Below are positions 28,973 to 37,101 of a DNA stretch of 64,000 bases, one piece after another. A program made the position numbers and the translations under genes. Source of the DNA: Agrilutibacter niabensis (GTDB taxonomy: Bacteria > Pseudomonadota > Gammaproteobacteria > Xanthomonadales > Xanthomonadaceae); NCBI RefSeq assembly GCF_042657165.1, contig NZ_JBHSNJ010000013.1, positions 682,001 through 746,000 on the forward strand, given 5' to 3'. Under the pieces are notes generated by a model, which saw only the letters and a list, made by a program, of their open reading frames with translations, did not search any database and was not told the DNA's origin. Every line of letters starts with the position of its first letter. Position 1 is the stretch's first letter.

Positions 28973-30904
28973 TCAGCGCAGCGAGGTTTCGCGCAGCGCC
29001 AGCCCTAGCAGCCTCGCTTCCAGCCATTCGCCGGCGCCCCGGGGCCGGAGCAGGCCCATCCGCTCCAGCGGCGCGCGCTCGTCGCTGCGCCCGGCCAGCA
29101 GTGCACGCAGCAGCGTGCGCAGCTTGCCGCCTCGCGTGGCCGTGCTGGCCCTGAGCCAGGCCAACGCCCGGACCAGCCGCTGCTCGACCGCGGTGAAATC
29201 GCTGCCCAGCGGATAGTCGGGCAGTGCGCTGCCGCGGCGGAATGGCGCCAGGGCGTCGCGCAGGTGTATCGGCGTATTGCGCGGGGCGGGCTCGGACACT
29301 CCGGCGCGCAGCTTGCCGTGGCCGATGGCCCTGGCGCGCAGGTCCTGTTGGAAGCGGGCGTCGGTGATGGCGAGCATGGCCGCGATGCAGTCCTCGTCGC
29401 TGCGGCCGCGCAGGTCGGCGAGGCCGTACTCGGTGACGTACACATCGCGCAGGTGGCGCGGGATGGTGGTGTGGCCGTAGTTCCACACGATGTTGGAACC
29501 GACCCGTCCACCGCTGTCGCGCGTGGCGCGCAGCATCAGTACCGAGCGCGCGTCGGGCAGGGCATGCGCCATGGCGACGAAGTTGTACTGGCCGCCGACG
29601 CCGGACACCACGCGGCCGTCGTCCAGCCCGTCCGACACCGCGGCGCCCAGCGCGGTCGCCATCATGCAGGTGTTGAAGAAGCGCGCGTCGCGGCGTTGCA
29701 GGCGCTCCAGCGCCTCGTGTCCGCCGTAGAGCTCGTTGACCTCGCTGACGCGCCGCATGCCGATGGCGCGGCGCTCTTCCCCGGGGAGGTCGCGCAGCCA
29801 CTGATAGAGCGCGGGCGAGCCCAGGTAGAACGCGCCGTGCAGGTATTCGCCTTCGCGCTGCAGGCGCGCGTTGTCGTCGGCCGTCACCGTGCCGTCGGCC
29901 AGGCGCTGCATCACGCCTTCATCGTCGACCACCTTGCGCCGGATGACGCCGGTTTCGACGAGGACACGGAAGCCTTCGTTGATCATCTCGCTGCAGCCGT
30001 ACAGTCCCTGCACGAACGGCGACAGCGACGCGTCGTCGGCCGCCGGCGAGCCCAGCGCCCGGATCACCGCGCGATAGGCGGCGTTGTCGGTATGGCGCAG
30101 TACCAGCGCATGGCAGAGCGCATCGGCCAGCGCGCCGATGCCGATCTGGAGCGTGCCGCCGTCGCGTACCAGCGTGCTGGCATGCAAGCCGATGGCGTAG
30201 TCGGTATCGCCCACCGGCTGGCGCGGCAGGCCGAACAGCTTCGGGTGCGGGCCGGGCGGAGAAACCACGATGTCGAAGAAATCCGCATCGACGGCGGCGC
30301 TGCCGTCGAGCCAGGGCAGGGCAGGATCGACCTCCGCCACCAGCAACGGGCGCGGCCGTCCGCGCGCCGCGATCGCATCGAGGGCATCGGCGGTCAGGTC
30401 GGTATTGCACGACAGCGACAGGCGGCTGCCGTCCGCGGAACTTGCGACCTTCTGCACGATCACGTTCACGCCGCGATCGGCGAGCGCGCGTGCGACGTGG
30501 GTGTAGTTGAGGCTGGCGTAGCGCTGCTGCGCCTGCTTCGAGTTCAGCAGCGCGCCCGATTGCAGGTAGAACTCCTCCACTTCGATGTGCGCGGGCAAGG
30601 CATCGCGCCTGAGCGCCTGCACATAGGCGAGGCGCGGGAAGTCATCGCCGAAGTGCCGTTGCACGAACGGCTTCAGGAAGCGTGCTTCCAGGCCCTTCCC
30701 GCCGCCGGGCGGATCCAGCGAAAGCGCGGTGTACAGATGCAGCGGGCGCGACGGGTCGGCTTCGATGCGCGCGTACAGGACGTTGAGCAGGCGATGCGGC
30801 TTGCCAAGCCCCAGCGGCGCACCAACGTGCAGGGGGCCGTCGACGCGCGACAGCAGCAGGTCGACCGCGGCATCGACAGAACCAAGACGGACGGAATGGG
30901 CCAT
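28973..30904 (-). CDS. Acetyl-CoA hydrolase/transferase family protein
   Basis: Members of this family hydrolyse acyl-CoA or transfer CoA between carboxylic acids. The 643-residue protein begins MAHSVRLGSVDAAVDLLLSR and has the two-domain layout of the family, with VGAPLGLGKPHRLLN near the N-terminus, IGIGALADALCHAL in the middle and the C-terminal motif YVTEYGLADLRGRSDEDC. It is longer than the typical 430-510-residue hydrolases, with extra sequence after the second domain. An upstream ATG at 31012 is rejected, because the added 36 residues overlap the YeeE remnant and look non-coding. The substrate is not evident. Confidence 0.85.
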   Translation of the reverse strand: MAHSVRLGSVDAAVDLLLSRVDGPLHVGAPLGLGKPHRLLNVLYARIEADPSRPLHLYTALSLDPPGGGKGLEARFLKPFVQRHFGDDFPRLAYVQALRRDALPAHIEVEEFYLQSGALLNSKQAQQRYASLNYTHVARALADRGVNVIVQKVASSADGSRLSLSCNTDLTADALDAIAARGRPRPLLVAEVDPALPWLDGSAAVDADFFDIVVSPPGPHPKLFGLPRQPVGDTDYAIGLHASTLVRDGGTLQIGIGALADALCHALVLRHTDNAAYRAVIRALGSPAADDASLSPFVQGLYGCSEMINEGFRVLVETGVIRRKVVDDEGVMQRLADGTVTADDNARLQREGEYLHGAFYLGSPALYQWLRDLPGEERRAIGMRRVSEVNELYGGHEALERLQRRDARFFNTCMMATALGAAVSDGLDDGRVVSGVGGQYNFVAMAHALPDARSVLMLRATRDSGGRVGSNIVWNYGHTTIPRHLRDVYVTEYGLADLRGRSDEDCIAAMLAITDARFQQDLRARAIGHGKLRAGVSEPAPRNTPIHLRDALAPFRRGSALPDYPLGSDFTAVEQRLVRALAWLRASTATRGGKLRTLLRALLAGRSDERAPLERMGLLRPRGAGEWLEARLLGLALRETSLR

Positions 30905-30965
30905 GCGCGGAGTATGCAACGCCCCATCGCAGTGGTGCGTCAGCGCGCAAGCATCCGCGCCGCTT

Positions 30966-31258
30966 CGACAACCGCGACAGGCCACGGATGCCATGCCCGC
31001 TGGTGCAGCCACTGCCCGGGCGCGTGCCGAATCCCACCAGCAGCCCGGCGGTGATGGGCCATGGCAGCGGGAAGCCCGTGCGTGGCGCCACGCACGGGCC
31101 GAGCAGCCACGCGCTGGCCGCGACGACGAGGCCGAGCAGGAACGCGATGCGCCAGCCGCGATCGGACTTTTCGTCCACCGCCGAATTGACGATGCCGCTG
31201 ATCCCGGCGATGCGACCCAGCATCGCGTACGGCAACGTCGCCGCGAGGCCGGGGGCCG
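30966..31258 (-). pseudogene. Decayed YeeE/YedE-family sulfur transporter gene
   Basis: The minus strand immediately after the stop of the Blh-like gene encodes, without a start codon, GLAATLPYAMLGRIAGISG, then DRGWRIAFLLGLVVAASAW, then ITAGLLVGFGTRPGSGCTSG followed by HGIRGLSRLS. This is the conserved core of YeeE/YedE (DUF395) thiosulfate/sulfur transporters, including the GxGSGCTSGHG motif with its Cys. About 20 N-terminal residues and the C-terminal 40 or so are missing, and the usual second Cys of GICGLSRLS is Arg here. The remnant runs out about 60 bases before the next gene. It is most likely non-functional. Confidence 0.7.
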
Positions 31259-32131
31259 TCAGAACTGGTCGAGCGGAATCCGCAGGTAGCGGATGCCGTT
31301 GCCGGAAGCGCTGGGCAGTGCGCCGGCGCGCAGGTTGACCTGCAGGGAGGGAATGATCAGCGCCGGCGTGGCCAGCGTGGCATCGCGCGTTTCGCGCAGG
31401 GCGACGAACTCGGCTTCGCTCACGCCTTCGCGCACGTGGATGTTGCCGCGCTTCTGCGCGCCGATCGTGGTTTCGCAGGCGACGGCGCGCCCACCCGGGC
31501 CGTAGTCGTGGCAGACGAACACGCGGGTGGCATCGGGAAGCTGGTACAGGCGCTGGATCGAGCGGTACAGCATCGCCGCATCGCCGCCGGGGAAGTCGCA
31601 GCGCGCAGTGCCGGCATCCGGCATGAACAGCGAGTCGCCAGTGAACAACGCATCGCCGATCAGGTACGCCAGGCTGTCGCGCGTGTGGCCCGGCACCGGA
31701 ATCGCACTGGCACGGATGGCGCCGAGCGAAAACTCGTCGTCATCGGTGAACAGGCAGTCGAACGCGGCTGCCGCCGCTTCCGGGTTCAATTCGAAGACCG
31801 GCGCGAAGGTGCGCTGCACTTCGCGTATGCCCTGGCCGATGGCGACCATGGCATCCGGGAGTTGCGCGGCGAGCCACTGCGCGGCGGTGAGATGGTCCGC
31901 GTGGGCGTGGGTCTCCAGCAGCCAGCGCACCCGCAGCCCGTGTTCGATGGCGCAGTCGAGCAGCGCCTGTGCCGACACGTGCGTGATGCGGCCGGTCTTG
32001 GCGTCGAAATCCAGCACCGGGTCGATGATGGCGGCCTGCCGGCTGCTGCTGTCCGCGACGACGTAGCTCCACGTGCCGGTATCGGCATGGTGGAACGGAT
32101 GCACCTGTACCTTCGCGGGCGTGGTGGTCAT
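31259..32131 (-). CDS. MBL-fold metallo-hydrolase, Blh/persulfide dioxygenase-like
   Basis: The 290-residue protein has the metallo-beta-lactamase metal motif THAHADH (in LLETHAHADHLTAAQWL), further ligands in VPGHTRDSLAY and GDSLFMPDAGTARCDFPGG, and a late His in VCHDYGPGG. This pattern (GTxRCDFPGG, DY) is that of the ETHE1/Blh group, which oxidises sulfane sulfur (glutathione persulfide). In Xylella and Agrobacterium blh lies with YeeE/YedE genes in the BigR operon, which matches the YeeE remnant directly after it here. The ATG overlaps the stop of the nuclease gene by 4 bases. Confidence 0.88.
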   Translation of the reverse strand: MTTTPAKVQVHPFHHADTGTWSYVVADSSSRQAAIIDPVLDFDAKTGRITHVSAQALLDCAIEHGLRVRWLLETHAHADHLTAAQWLAAQLPDAMVAIGQGIREVQRTFAPVFELNPEAAAAAFDCLFTDDDEFSLGAIRASAIPVPGHTRDSLAYLIGDALFTGDSLFMPDAGTARCDFPGGDAAMLYRSIQRLYQLPDATRVFVCHDYGPGGRAVACETTIGAQKRGNIHVREGVSEAEFVALRETRDATLATPALIIPSLQVNLRAGALPSASGNGIRYLRIPLDQF

Positions 32132-33048
32132 TCCGGTGCCAGGGTCTCGTTCAGCAGCGTTGCCAGGCGGTAGGCGGCGATGCGGATGCGCTGTTCGGCC
32201 AGCGCGCGGTGCTGCTCCGAATAGCCGCGATCCAGCTTGTGCACTTCCTTTCCGTTCTCGCTCGGGTACAGCCCGCGCAGTTCGGTCAGGCCACAGGATT
32301 CGCCGGCCCAGGACGCGGGCGTCTTCGCGGATGCATCCATGACCGGCGGCCACGGTTCGCGGTCGAGGCGGGCCGCGTACTGCCTGAGGTCGAGCCCGCG
32401 TTCGGCGAGGACATAGTAGTCCCAGACCGAATGCAGGTTGGTGCCCATGATCCCGCCCACGTAGCGGTCGCGGGCGTAGGCCTCGGGTTCGATGTCGGTG
32501 CGCAGGCTGATCTGGTAGCGGTTGCCGCCCTGGTCGTTGCGCGCATTCGCATGCAGGGGCTGGTGGATGTCGCCGACGAGATGGACCAGGAATTTCAACG
32601 CATCCCGGCGGGCGGCCAGCGGCTGGCTGTGGTCGGCGAGGATCGCGCGCTGCGTGGCGATCGCCCCGATCACGCACTGGCCATCCTTGCAGTCGCGCTC
32701 CGGGGAATAGCGGCAGCTGTCGCTGGAGAGGTTGACGTAATGCCAGCGCGAGGTCTGCTTGAAGCGGTCCGGATCGCGGTCGCGCATGGTGTCAGCCCAG
32801 GTGGCGATGCCGGCGAGGGTGGGGTCGGGTTCTCCCGCCAGCAGGCGGGCGACTTCAGCGTTGGCGGCCGGGCGCAGGTGGCGCTGCGCCAGCTCGCCGA
32901 CCAGCTTGTGCCCCAGCGCGCTCCAGGCGATCACCGGCCCGGCGACGAGCAGGCCGAGCAGGCCGAGCAGGGCGAGGACGGCCAGGACGCGTGGCCCGTG
33001 GCGGGAAGGAAACGGGCGCCGGGCGCCGAGGGGGCGGAAGAGACTCAT
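32128..33048 (-). CDS. S1/P1-type nuclease (secreted)
   Basis: S1/P1 nucleases cut single-stranded DNA and RNA with three zinc ions. The 306-residue precursor has a long signal peptide ending VIA before the mature N-terminal Trp (WSALGHKLVGELA); in this family that Trp is itself a zinc ligand, so exact cleavage matters. Other ligands and family motifs are TWADTMRD, SRWHYVNL, LKFLVHLVGDIHQPLHA and NLHSVWDYYVL. It should act in the periplasm or outside the cell. It overlaps the Blh-like gene by 4 bases; the pairing with a sulfur enzyme is unexplained. Confidence 0.92.
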   Translation of the reverse strand: MSLFRPLGARRPFPSRHGPRVLAVLALLGLLGLLVAGPVIAWSALGHKLVGELAQRHLRPAANAEVARLLAGEPDPTLAGIATWADTMRDRDPDRFKQTSRWHYVNLSSDSCRYSPERDCKDGQCVIGAIATQRAILADHSQPLAARRDALKFLVHLVGDIHQPLHANARNDQGGNRYQISLRTDIEPEAYARDRYVGGIMGTNLHSVWDYYVLAERGLDLRQYAARLDREPWPPVMDASAKTPASWAGESCGLTELRGLYPSENGKEVHKLDRGYSEQHRALAEQRIRIAAYRLATLLNETLAPE

Positions 33049-33144
33049 GTCCGCCACTTTACCGGACCGTTGTGGCGGCCTTCTTGCAGGTTCCGGCGCC
33101 GTTCGGGGCGCCGCGCCGCGGCCCGGGGGCCGCGGGTCCGCTGC

Positions 33145-33150
33145 TAAAAT
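33145..33150 (+). promoter_or_regulatory. Predicted -10 box of gap
   Basis: TAAAAT lies about 60 bases before the gap ATG, leaving a leader that contains a GCAGGAGTTTT ribosome binding site. Confidence 0.4.
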
Positions 33151-33210
33151 ACCGGGCTTCCCATCCCGCCCGCACCCCCGCAGGCCCGCTCTCGCAGGAG
33201 TTTTCCCGCA

Positions 33211-34215
33211 ATGACGATCAAGGTAGGCATCAACGGTTTCGGCCGCATCGGACGCAACGTCCTTCGCTCTGCCGTGCAGAACTTTGGCAACGACATCGAG
33301 ATCGTCGCCATCAACGACCTGCTGGAGCCGGACTACCTGGCCTACATGCTGAGCTATGACTCCGTGCACGGCCGCTTCAAGGGCGACGTGAAGGTCGAGG
33401 GCAACACCCTGATCATCAATGGCAAGAAGATCCGCCTGACCCAGGAGCGCGATCCGGCCAACCTGAAGTGGGACGAAGTCGGCGCCGAAGTCGTCATCGA
33501 ATCCACCGGCCTGTTCCTCGACAAGGCCACCGCGCAGAAGCACCTCGATGCCGGCGCGAAGAAGGTCGTGCTGTCGGCCCCGTCGAAGGACGACACGCCG
33601 ATGTTCGTCTACGGCGTCAACCACAAGAGCTACAAGGGCGAAGCGATCATCTCCAACGCTTCGTGCACCACCAACTGCCTTGCGCCGCTGGCCAAGGTGC
33701 TCAACGACAAGTGGGGCATCAAGCGCGGCCTGATGACCACCGTGCACGCCGCCACCGCGACGCAGAAGACCGTCGACGGCCCGTCCAACAAGGACTGGCG
33801 CGGCGGCCGCGGCATCCTCGAGAACATCATTCCGTCCAGCACCGGCGCGGCCAAGGCCGTCGGCGTGGTGATCCCGGAACTCAACAAGAAGCTCACCGGC
33901 ATGGCCTTCCGCGTGCCGACCTCGGACGTGTCGGTGGTCGACCTGACCGTGGAGCTCGACAAGCCTGCCACGTACGCCGAGATCTGTGCCGAGATGAAGG
34001 CGCAGTCGGAAGGCGCGCTCAAGGGCATCCTCGGTTACACCGAGGACAAGGTCGTCGCCACCGATTTCCGCGGCGACGCGCGCACCTCGATCTTCGACGC
34101 CGAGGCCGGCATTGCGCTCGACAGCACCTTCGTGAAGCTGGTGAGCTGGTACGACAACGAATGGGGCTACTCGAACAAGTGCCTCGAGATGGTCAAGGTA
34201 GTCGCGGGCAAGTAA
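33211..34215 (+). CDS. gap: Type I glyceraldehyde-3-phosphate dehydrogenase
   Basis: GAPDH oxidises glyceraldehyde 3-phosphate with NAD+ and phosphate in glycolysis. The 334 residues begin with the Rossmann motif KVGINGFGRIGRNVLRS, and the catalytic Cys is residue 152 in SNASCTTNCLAP. The His partner lies in TTVHAATATQKTVDG, and the C-terminus has SWYDNEWGYSNKCLEMV. It is monocistronic, with a leader carrying AGGAG and a terminator at 34232-34258. Confidence 0.97.
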   Translation: MTIKVGINGFGRIGRNVLRSAVQNFGNDIEIVAINDLLEPDYLAYMLSYDSVHGRFKGDVKVEGNTLIINGKKIRLTQERDPANLKWDEVGAEVVIESTGLFLDKATAQKHLDAGAKKVVLSAPSKDDTPMFVYGVNHKSYKGEAIISNASCTTNCLAPLAKVLNDKWGIKRGLMTTVHAATATQKTVDGPSNKDWRGGRGILENIIPSSTGAAKAVGVVIPELNKKLTGMAFRVPTSDVSVVDLTVELDKPATYAEICAEMKAQSEGALKGILGYTEDKVVATDFRGDARTSIFDAEAGIALDSTFVKLVSWYDNEWGYSNKCLEMVKVVAGK

Positions 34216-34231
34216 GCATTACCGGTCAGAG

Positions 34232-34258
34232 AAGCCCCGCAGATGCGGGGCTTTTTTG
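34232..34258 (+). terminator. Terminator after gap
   Basis: AAGCCCCGC-AGAT-GCGGGGCTT is followed by six T residues. It lies 17 bases after the gap stop. Confidence 0.9.
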
Positions 34259-34371
34259 TGGGCTGCGGTGCAGTCGCGCAGGACGGTCGACGGGCCTCCG
34301 CCGCATCCGGCAGCCTCCGGCTGGCGCGCTTGGCATGGTGTAACGTGCCTGCGGGAAAAGGGGAGCGGACG

Positions 34372-37101
34372 ATGGAAGGACTGATCGTATTGGTCGTGCT
34401 CGCGCTGCTGGCCATGCCGGTACTGCTGGTCGTCGCATTGGTCATGATCGGCGGGCTCAAACGCCGGGTTGCGACGCTGGAAGCGAACGTGGATGCGCTG
34501 CGGGACGCGCGCGAAGCGGTGACGCCAACGTTGTCCGAACTGATCCGCGCGGCGACGCCCGCGAGCGCTCCGGCCCAGGCTCCGGTTGCCCCGGCGGCAC
34601 CGGCACCAGCGTCGTCATCCGCCACCGCGCCGCCCACGCCGCCGCCGTTGCCCGATCCGCTACCGCGCGCCGCTGCGATGCAGGGTCCGCCTGCAGCCAC
34701 GGCGACGGGCACCGTGCCGCCGCGCCTGCCCCCCACGCCCCCAAGGCCGCCCAGGCCGCCCTCGCGCCCGGATCCGTTCGAGCTCGCCACGCGTGCCATC
34801 CGCCACTGGTTCACCGAAGGCAACGTGCCGGTCAAGGTCGGCATGCTGGTGCTGTTCGCCGGCGTCGCCGCGCTGCTCAAGTACGCCAGCGACCAGGGCT
34901 GGATGACGCTGCCGATCGAGTTGCGCCTGTCCGGCATCGCGCTGGCCGCGCTGGCGGGACTGGTATTCGGCTGGCGCCAGCGCGAGCACAGGCGCAGCTT
35001 CGCGCTGAGCCTGCAGGGCGGGGCGGTCGGCGTGATGCTGCTGGTGGTGTTCGCGGCGTTCAAGCTCTACCACCTACTGCCGGCGGGCGCGGCGTTTGCG
35101 CTGAGCGTGGCGATCGTCGCCGGTGCCGGCGTGCTCGCCGTGGCGCAGAACGCGATCGCACTCGCACTGCTCGGCATCCTCGCGGGATTCCTGGCACCCA
35201 TCTGGCTGTCGACCGGGAGCGGCAACCACGTCGCCCTGTTCGGTTACTACGCCGTGCTCAACGCCGCGATCTTCATGATCGCGTGGTGGCGTCCGTGGCG
35301 GGCATTGAACGTGCTGGGCTTTGCATTCACCTTCGGCATCGGCACGTTGTGGGGCGTGTGGAGCTACCGGCCCGAGAAGTTCGAAACGACCCAGCCGTTC
35401 CTGCTGCTGTTCTTCGCGTTCTACCTGCTGATTCCGATCCTGTACGCACGGCGCCGGGCCACGGGCCGGCGCGACCTGGTCGACGGCTGCCTGGTGTTCG
35501 GTACGCCGCTGGTGGCGTTCTCGCTGCAGGCGGGACTGCTGCACGGCAGCTTCCCGGACGACAGCCGCATGCTGCTTGCGTACTGCGCGCTGGTCCTGGG
35601 CGCGCTGTACGCCGTACTCGCGTGGTGGTTGCGCAGGCGCGAGCACTTCATCGCGCTGGCGACGCCGTATGCGTTGCTTGCGGTCGGTTTCGCGACGCTG
35701 GCGGTGCCGCTGGCGTTGTCGGCGCAGGCGACGGCGAGCGTGTTCGCGCTGGAAGGCGCGGCACTGGCCTGGCTGGGGCTGCGCCAGCAGCGGCGACTGC
35801 CGCAACTGTCCGGGCTGCTGCTGCAACTGCTGGCGGCGGGCAGCTTCGCCATCGGGGTGGGCAATGGCGATGCGCCGCTAGAGGCGGTATTGAATGCCCG
35901 CTTCATGGGCGCGCTGCTGATCGCATTGGCAGGCTTCGCCAGCGCGTGGAGTTACCGGCGCAACGCGTCGCCGGCCGTGGCGCTGCCTTACTACCTGTGG
36001 GGCCTGGCGTGGTGGACCGGCAATGGCCTGACCGAAATCGCGCGCTTCGTCGATCACGCCGCGGAAGCCGACTTCGCGCTGGTCTTCATCGCCGCTACGG
36101 GCTGGATCGCGGCGGAATTCGTTCGGCGCGCGCCCGCGCGTGCGCTGGCCTGGACCGTCACCGCGGCGCTGGCCGCGGCGATACCGTTGGCGATGCTGCA
36201 GACGGACGCGCACGCCCACCCGTTCCGCGACCTCGGACTCGCGGCATGGGCGCTGTACGCTCTGGCCGGCGCGCGCAGCCTGCGCTGCCTGCGCGAAGAC
36301 GCCGGCAGCGCGACTGCATTCGCGCATTCGGCGTGGCTGTGGGCGTGGCCATTGGCGATCGGCCTGTTCCTGCTCGAACGCGCCGTACACGCGCAGCTCG
36401 GCGAAGCCTGGCGCATCGCGGCGTTTGGCCTGCCATGGCTGCTGGTGGCGGCGATGGTGCAATGGTGGCCGAACCTGGTTGCAGCGCCATTGGCCGGGAG
36501 CTTCGCGCAATGGCGCGCGCCGCTGCAGGCGTCGTTCGCCGTCGCCCTGGCGCTGGCTGTTATGGCCGCGATGTTCGTGGCAGGCGACGCGCGTCCCTTG
36601 CCGTGGCTGCCCATGGTCAATCCGCTGGATCTGGCGCAGCTCGCCGCGCTGGTCATCGTTTTCAGGTGGCTGGCATCGGATCTCGCGCCGGAGGAGCTGC
36701 AGGCCCGGCGCATTCCGTTGATCGCGGTTGCGGCGTTCGCGCTCGTCACCGTGATCACGCTGCGCGCCACGCACCATTGGGGCGGGGTGGCCTGGAACGA
36801 CGCGATGCTCGGCACGAGCCTCGTGCAGACCAGCCTGACGATCGTGTGGAGCGTGCTTGGCGTGCTGGGCTGGATCATCGGTTCGCGTCGCGGCCAACGC
36901 AGCCTCTGGCTGTCGGGCGCCGTGCTGATGGCGGTGGTGCTGGCGAAGCTGGTGCTGGTCGACCGCCAGCACCTGGGCAACCTGCTGGGCATCGCCTCGT
37001 TCATTGCCTACGGCCTGCTGTGCACGGCGGTGGGTTACTTCGCCCCGGCGCCACCGCGTACGGCCACCGACGAAAGCCATCCCGCCGGAGAGCTCGCATG
37101 A
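34372..37101 (+). CDS. DUF2339 domain-containing polytopic membrane protein
   Basis: The 909-residue protein has an N-terminal membrane helix (LIVLVVLALLAMPVLLVVALVMIGG), a coiled segment, a Pro/Ala-rich linker (residues about 60-135), and then more than 20 hydrophobic segments filling the rest of the chain. The start of the membrane domain, FTEGNVPVKVGMLVLFAGVAALLKYA, is the recognisable DUF2339 hallmark. The function is unknown. ATG at 34372 follows AAAAGGGGAGCGGACG. The stop overlaps the DUF3999 start by 4 bases, a pairing commonly seen for these two families. Confidence 0.88.
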   Translation: MEGLIVLVVLALLAMPVLLVVALVMIGGLKRRVATLEANVDALRDAREAVTPTLSELIRAATPASAPAQAPVAPAAPAPASSSATAPPTPPPLPDPLPRAAAMQGPPAATATGTVPPRLPPTPPRPPRPPSRPDPFELATRAIRHWFTEGNVPVKVGMLVLFAGVAALLKYASDQGWMTLPIELRLSGIALAALAGLVFGWRQREHRRSFALSLQGGAVGVMLLVVFAAFKLYHLLPAGAAFALSVAIVAGAGVLAVAQNAIALALLGILAGFLAPIWLSTGSGNHVALFGYYAVLNAAIFMIAWWRPWRALNVLGFAFTFGIGTLWGVWSYRPEKFETTQPFLLLFFAFYLLIPILYARRRATGRRDLVDGCLVFGTPLVAFSLQAGLLHGSFPDDSRMLLAYCALVLGALYAVLAWWLRRREHFIALATPYALLAVGFATLAVPLALSAQATASVFALEGAALAWLGLRQQRRLPQLSGLLLQLLAAGSFAIGVGNGDAPLEAVLNARFMGALLIALAGFASAWSYRRNASPAVALPYYLWGLAWWTGNGLTEIARFVDHAAEADFALVFIAATGWIAAEFVRRAPARALAWTVTAALAAAIPLAMLQTDAHAHPFRDLGLAAWALYALAGARSLRCLREDAGSATAFAHSAWLWAWPLAIGLFLLERAVHAQLGEAWRIAAFGLPWLLVAAMVQWWPNLVAAPLAGSFAQWRAPLQASFAVALALAVMAAMFVAGDARPLPWLPMVNPLDLAQLAALVIVFRWLASDLAPEELQARRIPLIAVAAFALVTVITLRATHHWGGVAWNDAMLGTSLVQTSLTIVWSVLGVLGWIIGSRRGQRSLWLSGAVLMAVVLAKLVLVDRQHLGNLLGIASFIAYGLLCTAVGYFAPAPPRTATDESHPAGELA

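Noticed and set aside
30905..31012. Start of the acetyl-CoA hydrolase gene at 31012
   Set aside because: The added residues have no family similarity and overlap the end of the YeeE remnant; ATG at 30904 is a better start.
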